DNA of 39,019 nt, from assembly GCA_000333855.2 (NCBI GenBank), contig CM007319.1, positions 1,779,000 through 1,818,018 of the forward strand. The letters run 5' to 3'. The stretch is from Endotrypanum monterogeii. Its lineage: Eukaryota > Euglenozoa > Kinetoplastea > Trypanosomatida > Trypanosomatidae. Below the pieces are notes generated by a model. That model did no database searches, was not told the origin of the DNA, and saw only the letters and a list, made by a program, of their open reading frames with translations. The position numbers were made by a program, and so were the translations under genes. Each line of letters opens with the position of its first letter. Positions within the stretch are counted from its first letter, which is position 1. Shown in pieces: positions 20,973 to 30,937 of this stretch.

Positions 20973-21911
20973 ATGAGCTTGCCGCCTGCCGCCTCTGCGG
21001 TGGCTGTCGCCGAGTCCACCAGTCCACCAGGCTCTCCCAGCAACCCGACAGCTCCAGCATCACCGGTTATTTCTTCCCTCACCCCCAGCACATCGTTTGC
21101 ACCGCCTCTCGTCTCTCAGACAAGTGCTCTCGATGCCGATGCAGCTTCCGGGAATACTGAGATGCATTGCAAATCCTCAACGTCACTGTCCAATGCAGCG
21201 CCTGCGACAAGCGGCGGAGCCCTCGGTCCAACGGTAACGTCCTCGGCGATTCCCAACGTTCTCAGCAACGGCGTCGGTACAGGGTACGGGATGGGAATGG
21301 ATCCCTACGGTATGGGCGGGATGTACGGCGGTTACGGTGGCTATGGTGGCTACGGAGGACTTGGGATGGGCGGCATGTATGGTGGTATGGGTATGATGGG
21401 CATGGGTGGGATGGGGATGTATGGAATGGGTATGACACCTGAGACCCAGCGTGCGCAAATGATGATGTTCATGACGAGCCGGATCATGGAGCTCTGGGGA
21501 ATGTTTTCGCAGGTTATGCAGATGACTCTTGGCAGCGCCGTTCAATTCTTTGGCGAGTATGTCGGCATAAACCAACGCCTCGGGCAGATGGAGGAGGATA
21601 GCCTCAACAATGAGGAGCGCTACATGAGTCGCAAGTACGAACTACAGAAGGCCCTCTCTGTCATCCCCCGCGAGCAGCGGTATGTTCCGAGGAGGTCGCC
21701 GTCCCGTAAGCCTAATCATACGTCCTTTTTTCGTCGCCTCATCCTTCGCCTGCTGTCCCACGTTGCCCTCTTGGCGGCTGCCTATTTGCTTTCAAAGCGG
21801 ATCTCATCCTGGTTGAATGCTCGCTCTGGCAGGAAGCTCCTAGAAATGTCTGCATCCAAGGCCCTCACGTCTTCCGTTGCCCCCAAAGATCAGTTGTTCG
21901 TCTGCACCTAA
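20973..21911 (+). CDS. PEX13: PEX13-like glycosomal membrane peroxin lacking an SH3 domain
   Basis: A 312-residue protein. Residues 1 to about 100 are Ser/Pro/Ala-rich. Residues about 104-150 are a dense Gly/Tyr/Met region of YGM, YGG and GMGG repeats, the YGx-rich N-terminal hallmark of kinetoplastid PEX13 proteins. A hydrophobic, Met-rich segment follows (about 168-198, including SRIMELWGMFSQVMQMTLGS), then a charged loop with a basic patch (KPNH, RR) and a second hydrophobic helix at about 257-276. PEX13 docks cargo receptors PEX5/PEX7 with PEX14 at the glycosome membrane; the YG-rich region is thought to form the import conduit. No SH3 domain and no terminal SKL-type signal are present (the protein ends LFVCT). 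That argues for the second kinetoplastid isoform (PEX13.2-type) rather than PEX13.1. The call rests on composition and topology, not on a diagnostic catalytic motif. Confidence 0.72.
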   Translation: MSLPPAASAVAVAESTSPPGSPSNPTAPASPVISSLTPSTSFAPPLVSQTSALDADAASGNTEMHCKSSTSLSNAAPATSGGALGPTVTSSAIPNVLSNGVGTGYGMGMDPYGMGGMYGGYGGYGGYGGLGMGGMYGGMGMMGMGGMGMYGMGMTPETQRAQMMMFMTSRIMELWGMFSQVMQMTLGSAVQFFGEYVGINQRLGQMEEDSLNNEERYMSRKYELQKALSVIPREQRYVPRRSPSRKPNHTSFFRRLILRLLSHVALLAAAYLLSKRISSWLNARSGRKLLEMSASKALTSSVAPKDQLFVCT

Positions 21912-22934
21912 CACCCATTATTCTTGATGTTCCCACAAACAAAAATGGAATACGCGCCGATGAACCGATGTGGCGCCGCTGCCCGGGACGTGATTTGAAG
22001 AGACCGATGCAACACTTTTTCGAGCCCCCCCCCCCCTCCCCTCCTCCCCTTTTTTTTTTTCTCCCCTTTTCAGTGGCGCACGTTTGCCCTTTTCACTTTT
22101 TCCTCTTTTGTTTTCCCTCCCTTCAAAGAAGCATTCAGGCAAAGGGGGAAGGACTGGGAGATTGGCGGCTGACACCTGTATGTGTGATGTCAGCAATATG
22201 GTGTGCAGCACGTTCGTCGACTTTGACTCTGTGTAACGGCTGTGTTCTTGTCAAGGTTTCTTTTTTTTTTTCTTCGTTATCTGTATTCCCTCGTTGTTGT
22301 GCGCACCCGTATACAATTGTTGCTTGCCTGGGCCTGCCAAACGGCAGCTCATTCAAACAAGAAAATGTGAAGAAAAAGTAAGCTATCACACAAATGAGGC
22401 CTTGATCACTGCGGACGTCACCGTGCTCCGGTGATATGCCCCCACCCAATTTCCATAAAATGTGACATGTCTCCTTTCTTCCTGACGAATCGAAAGGATG
22501 CGGGACGAACCGGTCTGTTTGCCTCAGGCAAGCTTGTCCTAGGTGGTGAGCTTCCTTCAGAATGTTTCTCACTGGTTCGTTCTCGATCGTCCGATATATA
22601 CTGATTGTGTGGTGTATCTCTGACCTCCATGGAAACATCGGTCATGGAGAGGTGATGCGACATCGCCGTTTTTTTTTCTCTCTTTTGAAAAAAAATTCTC
22701 TCTTATTCACCTCTTAAAAAAAAAAAAATATTTCCTGCCGTATTCGTGCGCCGTTTTCTGCGATTGAGTGATCAGGGCATCCTGGGAAGAACACCAATAA
22801 CAACAAAAACCGATGTGATTTTGTGTCTCGTGGAAAAAAAAAACTGGTGCACCTTTTTTAAGTGTTTTTCTCCAAGTCAGCTACACTGAGCTGCCTTTCA
22901 ACGCCGTCACCCTCGCAGATTTGTGTATTGTGAG
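21912..22934 (+). other. Intergenic region between the PEX13-like gene and the 348-residue protein gene
   Basis: It contains a C9/T10 tract near 22030-22060 and poly-A/poly-T runs at 22670-22730. A low-homopolymer island at 22400-22660 is open on the minus strand (an ATG frame of 167 codons from 22638), which looks protein-like but is antisense to the transcription unit and matches no family I know. Acceptor candidates before the next gene are at 22875-22876 and 22917-22918. Confidence 0.55.
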
Positions 22935-23981
22935 ATGAGCGCTAGTGCCAAGGTATTCAACAAGTTCGGCTTGCCAATCGTCGGCTTCGGTATCGGGTGG
23001 GCGGCCTTCACAGCTGTGGAGCAGAATGATCTTCTGAGCGAGTCGATGCAGCGCTGGCTTCACGTACACAACCTCAAATTACAACTGTACACCCAACGCT
23101 TACTGCCGAATGCAGTGGCCCACAAGTACTGCTACCCGGGGGAAACACTACAGGCTATGATTGACCTCCTCGAAAAAGGTTATAGTGAGGCTGACATGTC
23201 AGACCGAATGACGTTTGATGAGGTCTTGAAGCAGTGCCCGGTGCCGGAGCAGATCGCGTACTTGGAGGAACACGCCATGGAGGATATTCCTTACTTCTAC
23301 ATTGCAGACATATTTCATTCCTGGGCCAATCTAAATACGAGCAGCTTCGTCCGCCAGCGAGAGCAATCGTCTAAGGATGCTGTAACGGACCCCGCAGGCT
23401 CCATTTCATCTACCGGGAGTGCCGCTCCCCCTGCCGCTCTTGTTCTGCGAAATGATCCAGCCTTCGACTCGGAGGTGCTGTGTACGTCACTCTGGGAGAA
23501 AATGATTTCCAACGTCATCCCATTTGATGTGAGTATTCGCGCCCTTTGCGTCTTGGCGGTGAACAACCGAGAAAATGCAAAACGGTTGGCAAAAATCTCT
23601 TCACCACAGCGCGTTATCGACCTCTACAATGAGTATGTGGACAACAGTCAAACAGATGGGCAGCAGTGCAGTGGTGACCCTGTTTTGGTGTCCCCCGATG
23701 AGGTTGCGGCGGCCACACTTTTTTTTCTTCGCGCGGTAAACGATTCATTTCTTTACAGACCATGGATTCCGTTATTTGGCGCACTCTACAGAGATCTGTA
23801 CCCACTTGCGAAGAAAGTGGAGTCCAAGTCGTGGTGCCGTGCCTTTGGCAGCCTTACGCCAGCCATGGCAGAGGCCAGCTCAGAAACGGCAGTGGTGTTT
23901 GCAGAAGTGATGAGAGAGCGACTGAGATGCGTCGACGTTTGTAAGGATGAGGCTGTGTCGTCACTTTCGTCCGTTTCTTGA
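22935..23981 (+). CDS. Unknown helical protein with N-terminal hydrophobic segment
   Basis: A 348-residue protein with normal coding composition that I do not recognise. Residues about 9-27 (FGLPIVGFGIGWAAFTAV) form one hydrophobic, glycine-containing helix suited to a mitochondrial or other organellar membrane anchor. The rest is mainly helical and acidic. A stretch near residues 194-235 (SIRALCVLAVNNRENAKRL) resembles a single armadillo/HEAT-type helical repeat, but I cannot count a full array. A Ser/Ala/Pro-rich insertion lies around 138-170. No glycosomal C-terminal signal is present (the protein ends LSSVS). The upstream in-frame GTG at 22923 is not an initiator; ATG 22935 is the first after an acceptor, with about 120 ATG-free bases upstream. 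Confidence 0.8.
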   Translation: MSASAKVFNKFGLPIVGFGIGWAAFTAVEQNDLLSESMQRWLHVHNLKLQLYTQRLLPNAVAHKYCYPGETLQAMIDLLEKGYSEADMSDRMTFDEVLKQCPVPEQIAYLEEHAMEDIPYFYIADIFHSWANLNTSSFVRQREQSSKDAVTDPAGSISSTGSAAPPAALVLRNDPAFDSEVLCTSLWEKMISNVIPFDVSIRALCVLAVNNRENAKRLAKISSPQRVIDLYNEYVDNSQTDGQQCSGDPVLVSPDEVAAATLFFLRAVNDSFLYRPWIPLFGALYRDLYPLAKKVESKSWCRAFGSLTPAMAEASSETAVVFAEVMRERLRCVDVCKDEAVSSLSSVS

Positions 23982-24183
23982 TCCTGGAAACGCCAGAGAG
24001 GGACGTGTGTGTGGATTCCTGCGACGTCCGTTTCTGTCTGTGGAGTACGCTGGTCGCACGGCTCGTGTGTCGGGTCCATGGACGCGTACAGAGAGGACAA
24101 CTGCCGCCAACGCTCACAAATGGTCAACTAATCGAATGAAGCACAGTGCCGGAGGACGCTGAGTAGCTGGGTTACTTCTTTTT

Positions 24184-24228
<45 letters not shown>

Positions 24229-24951
24229 TTCTGTGTTTACACGAAGGGGGGAAACATATGTCTGTGAAGTAGCCGTGCTGACGCGTTCTCGATGAAATTG
24301 GTTTCATATACATACCGAAAATCTCGGCAACGTGTTGCCCGTACGTCATGTGAGTTTGTCCCATTATTTTCATTCTCGTGCTTTTCTTCACCCCTTAAAA
24401 CACTGCCTTCTCTACTGCTTTCTTTCCGATACCCGCATCACCGTTTCCCCTCTTTTTTTTCCCCCCTACAACCTACATCAATTTCCCGGCTAACGGCGAT
24501 CAACTACGATGTCCTCTGTGTGTTTTTTTTTGCCAGTGACCTACCGTCTCCTCTCACCTTCACTGCCGTGCCTTCCTCAAGACAGAACCACGTATTGTAG
24601 TTTTGGTTCCGTTCAACGCAACCGTTGTCACATCGATTTCTGCCTGAGGGGAGAGGCGTCGTCCACACTGCCTGCTTGGGTATCACTCATTTCGTCTTCT
24701 CGGCCAGGCAAGAGCACAGCTCCAAGTGCGGCCACCACACACACACACACACATTGGATTGATTTTATCCCCCCCTTGCCTCGATCGTCTCTTTTCATTG
24801 CAGTCCTTACTCACTTTGAACGTCTGTCTCGGTAATTGTGTGTACATGCTTTCGGCGATCTCGTCCACGTCACATTTTTTCGCGTGCTTCTATCAGGGAC
24901 TGCTGCCCATTTCTAACGACTCCTCGTGTGATTGCTTTCGCTAAGGTGCTG
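23982..24951 (+). other. Intergenic region before the small membrane protein gene
   Basis: A 970-bp spacer with a CA/TA microsatellite and pyrimidine-rich tracts. A 108-codon ATG frame at 24509-24835 is Ser/Pro/Thr-rich and runs through a CAC repeat, so I read it as UTR. Acceptors close to the next start are AG 24895-24896 (after a T6/CT-rich tract) and AG 24944-24945. Confidence 0.55.
24184..24228. repeat. Compound (CA)n(TA)n microsatellite
   Basis: A CA run (24184-24203) passes directly into a TA run (to 24228). Confidence 0.95.
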
Positions 24952-25170
24952 ATGCTCCCAAATACCGACCCCTCCGTGGTGGTTCACGTACAGCCAACGT
25001 TGACCGCCGCCTACCAACGTACGCGCCTCAAGGCGAACTCAGTACTGTTGCGTTATGGACATATCATTCCCGTTGTAGCCGTTGCATTTTGTCTCATCCT
25101 TTCCACTACGATATGTATTCAGCGAGAGGTCTCATACAGTCGACAAGCTAAGCAGAAGGACACGAACACG

Positions 25171-25209
<39 letters not shown>

Positions 25210-25239
25210 GCAATTCCGAAAAATAAGACGGCTCTATAG
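24952..25239 (+). CDS. Small single-pass membrane protein with poly-Thr microsatellite, function unknown
   Basis: A 95-residue protein starting MLPNTDPSVVVHVQPTL. Residues 1-36 are soluble and mildly basic. Residues about 38-57 (HIIPVVAVAFCLILSTT) form one clear transmembrane helix, followed by a basic, Gln/Lys-containing segment and a run of 14 Thr (residues 73-86) encoded by ACG(ACA)13, then AIPKNKTAL and TAG. Outside the repeat the codon use resembles the neighbouring genes (ACC GCC GCC TAC, CGC CTC AAG GCG) and not the T-rich spacer. The frame is open further upstream, but the next in-frame start would be GTG; ATG 24952 lies just after splice-acceptor candidates. No family is recognised. 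The small size and repeat leave some doubt that it is expressed. Confidence 0.6.
25171..25209 (+). repeat. (ACA)13 coding microsatellite
   Basis: A pure ACA repeat inside the small membrane protein gene, encoding threonine in the chosen frame. Being a multiple of three, length changes would keep the frame. Confidence 0.93.
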
Positions 25240-25486
25240 AAGGAAGCAACATGGCCACCCCAACGGCGACCAAAAGTACAGGCGCGTCGGGAAGGTAGAG
25301 CTTTAACTCTGTTGCGCAAACTAACAGAGGCGCCGGTCACACAGATCCTTGAGACTTAGCATGATTGCGAGCAAGTCGCCCCTAACCCCTTGCCTCCCTC
25401 TCGATGTGCAAATCACGTGATTACATTTCCGAGTTTCTCTTCGTGATGCATTCACTATCCTAGCTGTGCTCCCAAACAAGAAACCT

Positions 25487-25515
25487 AAACACACACACAC
25501 ACACACACACACACA
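25487..25515. repeat. (CA)n microsatellite
   Basis: A pure CA run in spacer; a related GT run lies at about 26461-26481. Confidence 0.92.
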
Positions 25516-26929
25516 ATGTTTTCTTTTTAAGGGCTATTCGAAGGTGACCTCTTCACCTCGTGTGTACAGATGTGTGTTTGTGTGTGAAGGCTTTTGGTAG
25601 TGAGCGTTAGGCCCCCCCCCCTCCCCCGTGCGTACTGCCGTGCTTACCGTCGCTTTTCTGTCAGATTTTTATTTCAATCTGCTATGCGCATCGTTTGCGC
25701 ATATCAAACAATTTTTCTTCTGGTTCGCTACAACTCCGGTGAGTTTTATTGCGTTTTTTTTTGTCTCCTATTTAACTGCCTTCGTCTGCACTGTCTGTTT
25801 TCACTCTCTGTCTCTTCCTCTTTGTGTGTGTAGCAATGGGTGATAAGGGTGCGCAGAGAATCACTGGGGTGATGGGATGTACCAGGGACGTGGAATGATG
25901 AATGCTCATCTAAATCACGGCAATGGTGTCGGTGGTGCATACGCAGTATGAACTGGCTGCCCTCTGGCCTACGTTTATGTTGGCCTGTCTTTGCCCTTTC
26001 GTCGTCATCATCCCCTTATTTGTAGGGTTGCTTCGTCTAACCCCGCTCTCCTCAGTAGTTGGTTATAGTAGGCGGTGAGAAAGATGTTCCCTGCCGATCA
26101 TCATTTCCGATATTCTCGTACGCGTAGGATCCCACGGCGATGCAGTATACTGGTCACTTCACACCAATGCCATGATTATTATATTCCTGGAAGCGTGTGT
26201 GTGTGTGTGGGGGGGGGAGGGTCCCCCTGAGGCCAGTGTGCTTGTAAGGGGAAACACAATGAATCATAGCGGAAAAGCTCTGTTTGTCACTTTTGTGCCG
26301 CATCTCTGGCCCATGTTGAGGTCGCCCTTCGATGTCCGAAGCTGAGCCCCATTCGCTTCAGTCGTCTAGAAGCCTCGAAGAGGCGTGACCCACATGCCGG
26401 ATAGACCTCGGATGCCTTTATATGTATCGGTTGCTCAACCACACACGTGTCGACGGCTCCTGTGTGTGTGTGTGTGTGTGTGACCTTTTTGATTTATCGT
26501 ATTCCACACATCTACTTGACACAACCGTAGCATCACTTTCTCCTTCCACATCTTCTCCCCCCTGTCATCTAAAGGAAAAAAAAAAAGAGCGTTGCACTCT
26601 GTAAAACTCAATTGATTGCATCTTTCTCTCCTTCTCTTGCCGCCCCCCCCCCCCTGAGGTCTTCAGAAGACGCAGAGTGATCGGGCCGGGGAAGGGGAAT
26701 AGGGTGGAGTGACTTTATACTGTGGAGCTTCACAAGAATTGCGTATCGTCATAAAATCCGTTGCGCAATCGCCCCCTCAGCCCCCTCCACAGATGACCTC
26801 CAAAGGCATTCAGGGAGGAGGCTGTATTTACAACAAGAGACTTTCTAAAGGACTTGCGTCATTTATTCTGCGGATACAGTCAGTGTCCGTATAGGTGCAT
26901 CTTGTGAAACACGGATCTCATACAGCTAC

Positions 26930-28330
26930 TCCGAGATGTACACTTGCATTTTCTCTTTTCTCTAGAGACTCTGCACCACATGGAGAGTGGGGCAATGAAA
27001 CGTGAGGGTCTCTCATCCGACTATGCAGGCACAGCTCCCTTTGGAGGATTGCGCGCTCAGATGCACGTGTTGCACGCATCAGAAGCAAGTAGAACAACAG
27101 CTTCCTCCTAGACGCCTCGTCCGAACTAAGACTCTTGCAGCACATCGAAATTTGCTGCACACAGGCAAGGAATCACTTGATACGTTTCTCTCTTCTTGTG
27201 TATCTCCTACTTGCCGTGGGTTGACGAAGCAACGCTGCATGACACGGAGTGTGGGGATGACTACGACGCTCGCTTGTCTGAGGCATTGGCTTGCCGGTGC
27301 AACGACCGAGGGCTGCAGCTCTCTCTAGCCGCCTACAGATGTCGAGCCTCGAAGTGGGGTGCCCAGGAGGTCCGGCCGTCGAGGGCGATGAGTGGACTAC
27401 GGTGGATGTTGCGAAGAAATCACCCTTGCTCTTCACGGCCGTCCACCGTTTAGGGTTGGTGGTTGGCGCGACGCGTGTGGAGGGCGCTACAAGTGTTGGC
27501 GGGGAGAGGTACGGTTGCAAACCAGAGACGTCTGCTTGACGTATGATCCGGGTGGACGTCATACACTAGGTCGCGGGCAACCGAAGCTGAACAGCAGTCC
27601 AACCGGGTGAAGAAAAGAGGCTGTCGTTGTGATCTATTGTTTTTTTTTCAATTTCTCTGCTGTCCTGTGGATTGAGATGAACGAAAAAAAAAAGCAAACT
27701 ACTACTGGATTTCCCACCCGACATTGGTGGCTGGGGCTCACCTCTCAGTGCGCTATCCTGGGGTCGAATTTGCTGGCCTCTGGGGGAGGGGTTGGGAGAG
27801 AGGAGGCAGCTGTCTCATAGTGGAGTGCCCCCTGCTGATTCTCAAACCACACCTGGGTGCTGATGGAGTGGGGTAGCCGCTTCCATATATAAAAAAGGCC
27901 AAACCAGATCATAGTTTTGGATGCCGGTATACCCGGGGGAGAGCGAGTTGGGGCGTTAATCGCACGTGTGCGCGCTACTTGTGTGACGGTCAAGTGGACA
28001 CGGCAATCCTTACTGACCTTGTCATGTGAGGAGGCGTGAGCGGCAGCCGAAGGCTGCACCCCGTCGGCGATGCGATTGGATGCGTGTGGCACGTGGGCTG
28101 GTGGGCGTAATGTGATGTAGAGTGGCCCCCTCCCCAATTGGGAACATCGAGCTGTGATGGCTGTTTTGTGTGTCTCCCTCCTCCAGCCCGCATGCTCTCA
28201 TCTTGCGCCATGCCGCTTATTGAGGCGTGTGAGGCTGTGCTCAGAGATACAGCGGAGGGAGTGCGCACGTGGATGGTGTAAGGGGTCTCTCACTGCACAC
28301 CGTCTCCCGATTATCCCCGTCTCTGCCTTT
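26930..28330 (+). pseudogene. Degenerate GC-richer block: decayed retroposon (SIDER/DIRE-like) or pseudogene
   Basis: About 1.4 kb with few homopolymers and balanced base composition, surrounded by T-rich UTR. Plus-strand open stretches follow one another in different frames (ATG 27023 to 27328; 27196-27453; 27291-27539; 27392-27610; ATG 28157 to 28567). This staggered pattern is what an old coding or retroposon sequence broken by frameshifts leaves. No reverse-transcriptase motif, zinc finger or known domain is readable in any frame, and no flanking duplication is visible. Degenerate retroposons in 3' UTRs are well known in Leishmania; assignment here is inference, and a conserved UTR is the main alternative. 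Confidence 0.3.
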
Positions 28331-28519
28331 GTGGCTGACGTTCTTCTTCACATGCGTGGGATCATGGCGTGTTTCTTCTTCCAGGAGGTGTTGTTGTCTC
28401 GCATATTTTTTAGGGCCTTTACTGCTTCTTTTCCCTTGTATATAAACATCTTTTTAAAAATATATATTTTGCTAAGCCGTATAACTCTCGATAGCCTCTT
28501 CTTCAGGTCCGAGGACACT

Positions 28520-28542
28520 TGCCTTTTTTTTTTTTTACAAAG
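28520..28542 (+). promoter_or_regulatory. Candidate trans-splice acceptor of the sphingolipid synthase gene
   Basis: A CTTGCC-T13-ACAAAG site with AG at 28541-28542 is the strongest poly-T/AG before the start; it gives a 5' UTR of about 160 nt. Confidence 0.5.
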
Positions 28543-28632
28543 GAGGAGACAATTCTCACCGCTCTGATCGACATCTTTAAAGGCACACTTCCACGCGACA
28601 GCGGCGACACGGGTGCTTCGGTCATTCCTGTT

Positions 28633-28752
28633 ATGCAGAAGTATCTTTTCACTGCCAGTGTGAACGGCTCGTTGCAGTCAACAAAAAGTTTTCTTAGTGG
28701 GGATGGAAACGAGAGATGGAGCCGCACACCGAGAAGAGAGTGGGGGGGATGA
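28633..28752 (+). promoter_or_regulatory. Upstream ORF overlapping the sphingolipid synthase start
   Basis: The only ATG between the acceptor at 28542 and the synthase start opens a 39-codon frame (begins MQKYLFTASVNG) that ends at TGA 28750-28752, 50 bases inside the synthase CDS and in another frame. Ribosomes starting there would bypass the synthase ATG unless leaky scanning occurs. Inferred effect: lowered or regulated translation. Confidence 0.45.
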
Positions 28753-29767
28753 CTCCTCTCTCATACCGTGGTACAAACAACCACTTCCCTTAACTATTCA
28801 AGTGATAGGTTTTATACCTGTCTTGCTGCTGACGGTGATATTTCTCGGTGGCGCCCTCGTGATTACCAACAGACGTATGCCGAGTCCCGAGGTGGTGCGC
28901 CCGCTGCCTGATGTGCTCCTCGAGTTGATCCCAAAGAAGGCGTCTTTGGATTCAGGAACTGACGTTATTATTTTCCTGTTGAACGCAACGGCCGTCACTG
29001 TTGGTCTCAAAATCTATTTGTTGGAGCGACACGTGAAAGGGTTGCCCAAGATCGTTTTTTTTGCGCGTCTTCCAAAGATCGGCACATATTTAGACGACCT
29101 TATCTGGGGCCTTGTAGACTCCGGTCGGCGACCCTTTGCACTGAGCGGGGCATCCAAGATTATGGTGATCCGCTTTTTAACCTCCTACGCTGTGGTGATG
29201 GTATTCCGCTCTTTTGTTATTGTGGCGACGTCGTACCCGGCAACGGATAACCACTGCCAGCACCCGCAAGTCATCCAACATCCCGTAGTGAACATTATAC
29301 TTACCCTTGTTACGCTAGGCAGTGGTGCCATACACTGCGGCGATCTGATGTTTAGTGGGCACACAATGATTCTCTGTCTTTCTTTCATGTTGATCTGGGA
29401 CTACGGCTTGTTTTTGCACCCCTGGGTGCTACGCGTATGGGGTTCTCTGCTTTTACCCCTCAGCTACTATTTTATTCTTGCCTCTCGCTCACACTACACG
29501 GATGACATACTGGTGGCGATGTACGTCATGATTGCAACGTACAAGTTAATCAATCATTCCGAGACCGGCGCGCCATGGCAGCTACAGCTCCTCATTCGTT
29601 GGATGCCGTGTCCAGGCGCGAACCCGGTTACAGCGCATCGTTCCACACATGATGTTGTAGTGTTTGTCGATGAATATACAGAGAATGCTTGCAGCGTGTC
29701 AGCTTCGGTCCCAAAAGAGGAGGTTGCGGCGGAAGCGAAAACACCTGCTCGCGCTTCAAAAACATAA
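28703..29767 (+). CDS. IPCS: Sphingolipid synthase (inositol phosphorylceramide synthase)
   Basis: A 354-residue polytopic enzyme that transfers phosphoinositol from phosphatidylinositol to ceramide in the Golgi, making inositol phosphorylceramide, the main Leishmania sphingolipid. Hydrophobic helices lie at about 31-54, 92-112, 153-177, 196-213, 221-240, 243-262 and 268-283, roughly the six-helix core of the sphingomyelin-synthase/LPP family. The hallmark motifs are intact: CGDLMFSGHT (Asp214, His220) and SRSHYTDD (His264, Asp268). From memory, the L. major enzyme's catalytic triad carries the same numbers, His220/His264/Asp268, which supports ATG 28703 as start over the GTG two codons upstream. 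The N-terminal WYKQPLPL and central SYPATDNHC segments are also as in Leishmania. The C-terminal tail (about 300-354) is charged and probably cytosolic. There is a single copy here, unlike the tandem SLS array of T. brucei. Confidence 0.96.
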   Translation: METRDGAAHREESGGDDSSLIPWYKQPLPLTIQVIGFIPVLLLTVIFLGGALVITNRRMPSPEVVRPLPDVLLELIPKKASLDSGTDVIIFLLNATAVTVGLKIYLLERHVKGLPKIVFFARLPKIGTYLDDLIWGLVDSGRRPFALSGASKIMVIRFLTSYAVVMVFRSFVIVATSYPATDNHCQHPQVIQHPVVNIILTLVTLGSGAIHCGDLMFSGHTMILCLSFMLIWDYGLFLHPWVLRVWGSLLLPLSYYFILASRSHYTDDILVAMYVMIATYKLINHSETGAPWQLQLLIRWMPCPGANPVTAHRSTHDVVVFVDEYTENACSVSASVPKEEVAAEAKTPARASKT

Positions 29768-30937
29768 TTTTTTTTTTTGGGTGCGCATGCATGTCAGCTC
29801 TGGTGTCTTTCGCGTGCATCTACCATTCTATATTTTCTTTGTGTCTCTATGTGCCAGTGTATGGCAGTTGACATGTTCTGCTCTCTCTTTTTACCTAGTG
29901 GTGCCTTGCAGCTCAAGTAAGAACATAGCGAGAGCTCGTCGGCTTATTTGCATTGCGGGGGAAGAAGAAAAAATATTAGACTCTTCACAGTGAAGGTTTT
30001 TTTCGATGTCACTTACGAACACTCACGTGAGTTCCCACTGTCGTTGCGTGAATTGCTACTAGGTCAAATGAGGGAGTAAGGCCTTCCACTTTTTTTTTTT
30101 TTTTCAAGCGCCGCTAGTGCTCTTCATCCTTTACACGAGGAAAAACAAAGAATAGAGAAGGGCGTGGTTGTTTGGTAGGAAAAGAACGTTCTCAACCGGC
30201 AACATTCTATACTGCAACTGGACCTGTTTTTGTAGCCTTTTTTTTTATATATTTTTATTTCGACACAATTATCTCGATTGCGACGCTTTCACAAAAGGCA
30301 AGCTTTATAGTCTCATCTCCCCTTTTGTATTTCCCCGGTTCCCCTCACTCTCTCCCTGCCACCAAATATCGTTTAGCTCTTGAGTGGAGTTCCGTGACTC
30401 TCGTTCATGAGCGAAATTCGCCTCAAGGACGATCTCCGTTTTTCTCCCCTTCCTCTTTGTTGTATGCCCGTTATATCCATTCACTCCACCTCGTTTAAAT
30501 TTCCACTCATTCACTTGCAACTATATTTCTTTCTTTGTAACCCCCGTTATCCGCCTCTTTTTCTCACTCACTCACATGCGCTTTGACAACTTATCTATCG
30601 AACACGCGCCTCTGTCTCTGACATTCTCTGTAACGCTTGACGCGTCAGCTTCCTCACGCTTGCTCTACACCTCGCTCACCAATCAACACTGCATTCGTCT
30701 CTTTTTTTTTGTTTGTTATTTTAGATATTTTTCGATTATCCTCCACTCCCCCCTCTTCAATAATTACAAACAAATCCCTCTTTCACACGATTGACACTGC
30801 AGAGAAGGATATACAAAAAAAAAAACGGAAACTGCTCGTCGCCTGTTTTGCTGCTCCCTCCCCCCTTTCCCGTTTCCCCTCAAAGACTTCATAGCTTTTC
30901 TCATCCTTTCCCGCTTTCCGGTTCCTTGCACTGTCGT
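29768..30937 (+). other. Intergenic region between the synthase and PSP1-domain genes
   Basis: A 1.17-kb spacer of T-rich UTR. No ATG occurs between 30578 and the next start at 30938. Nothing else gene-like is seen. Confidence 0.65.
30697..30885 (+). promoter_or_regulatory. Candidate trans-splice acceptors for the PSP1-domain gene
   Basis: CGTCTC-T9-GTTTGTTATTTTAG (AG 30723-30724) and a CTCCCTCCCCCCTTTCCCGTTTCCCC tract followed by CAAAG (AG 30884-30885) would give leaders of about 213 or 52 nt without upstream ATG. Confidence 0.55.

Larger units (their letters stand above)
25240..28702 (+). other. Long intergenic region (3.5 kb) before the sphingolipid synthase gene
   Basis: The first half is ordinary UTR with CA/TG runs. 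From about 26930 to 28330 homopolymers become rare and GC rises (treated separately). The 160-nt leader of the next gene begins at an acceptor with AG 28541-28542 and contains an upstream ORF. Confidence 0.55.

Noticed and set aside
22135..22638. 167-codon minus-strand frame with protein-like composition
   Set aside because: It is antisense to a one-directional gene cluster, ends in poly-Phe-type sequence and shows no domain; it may be part of a degenerate repeat.
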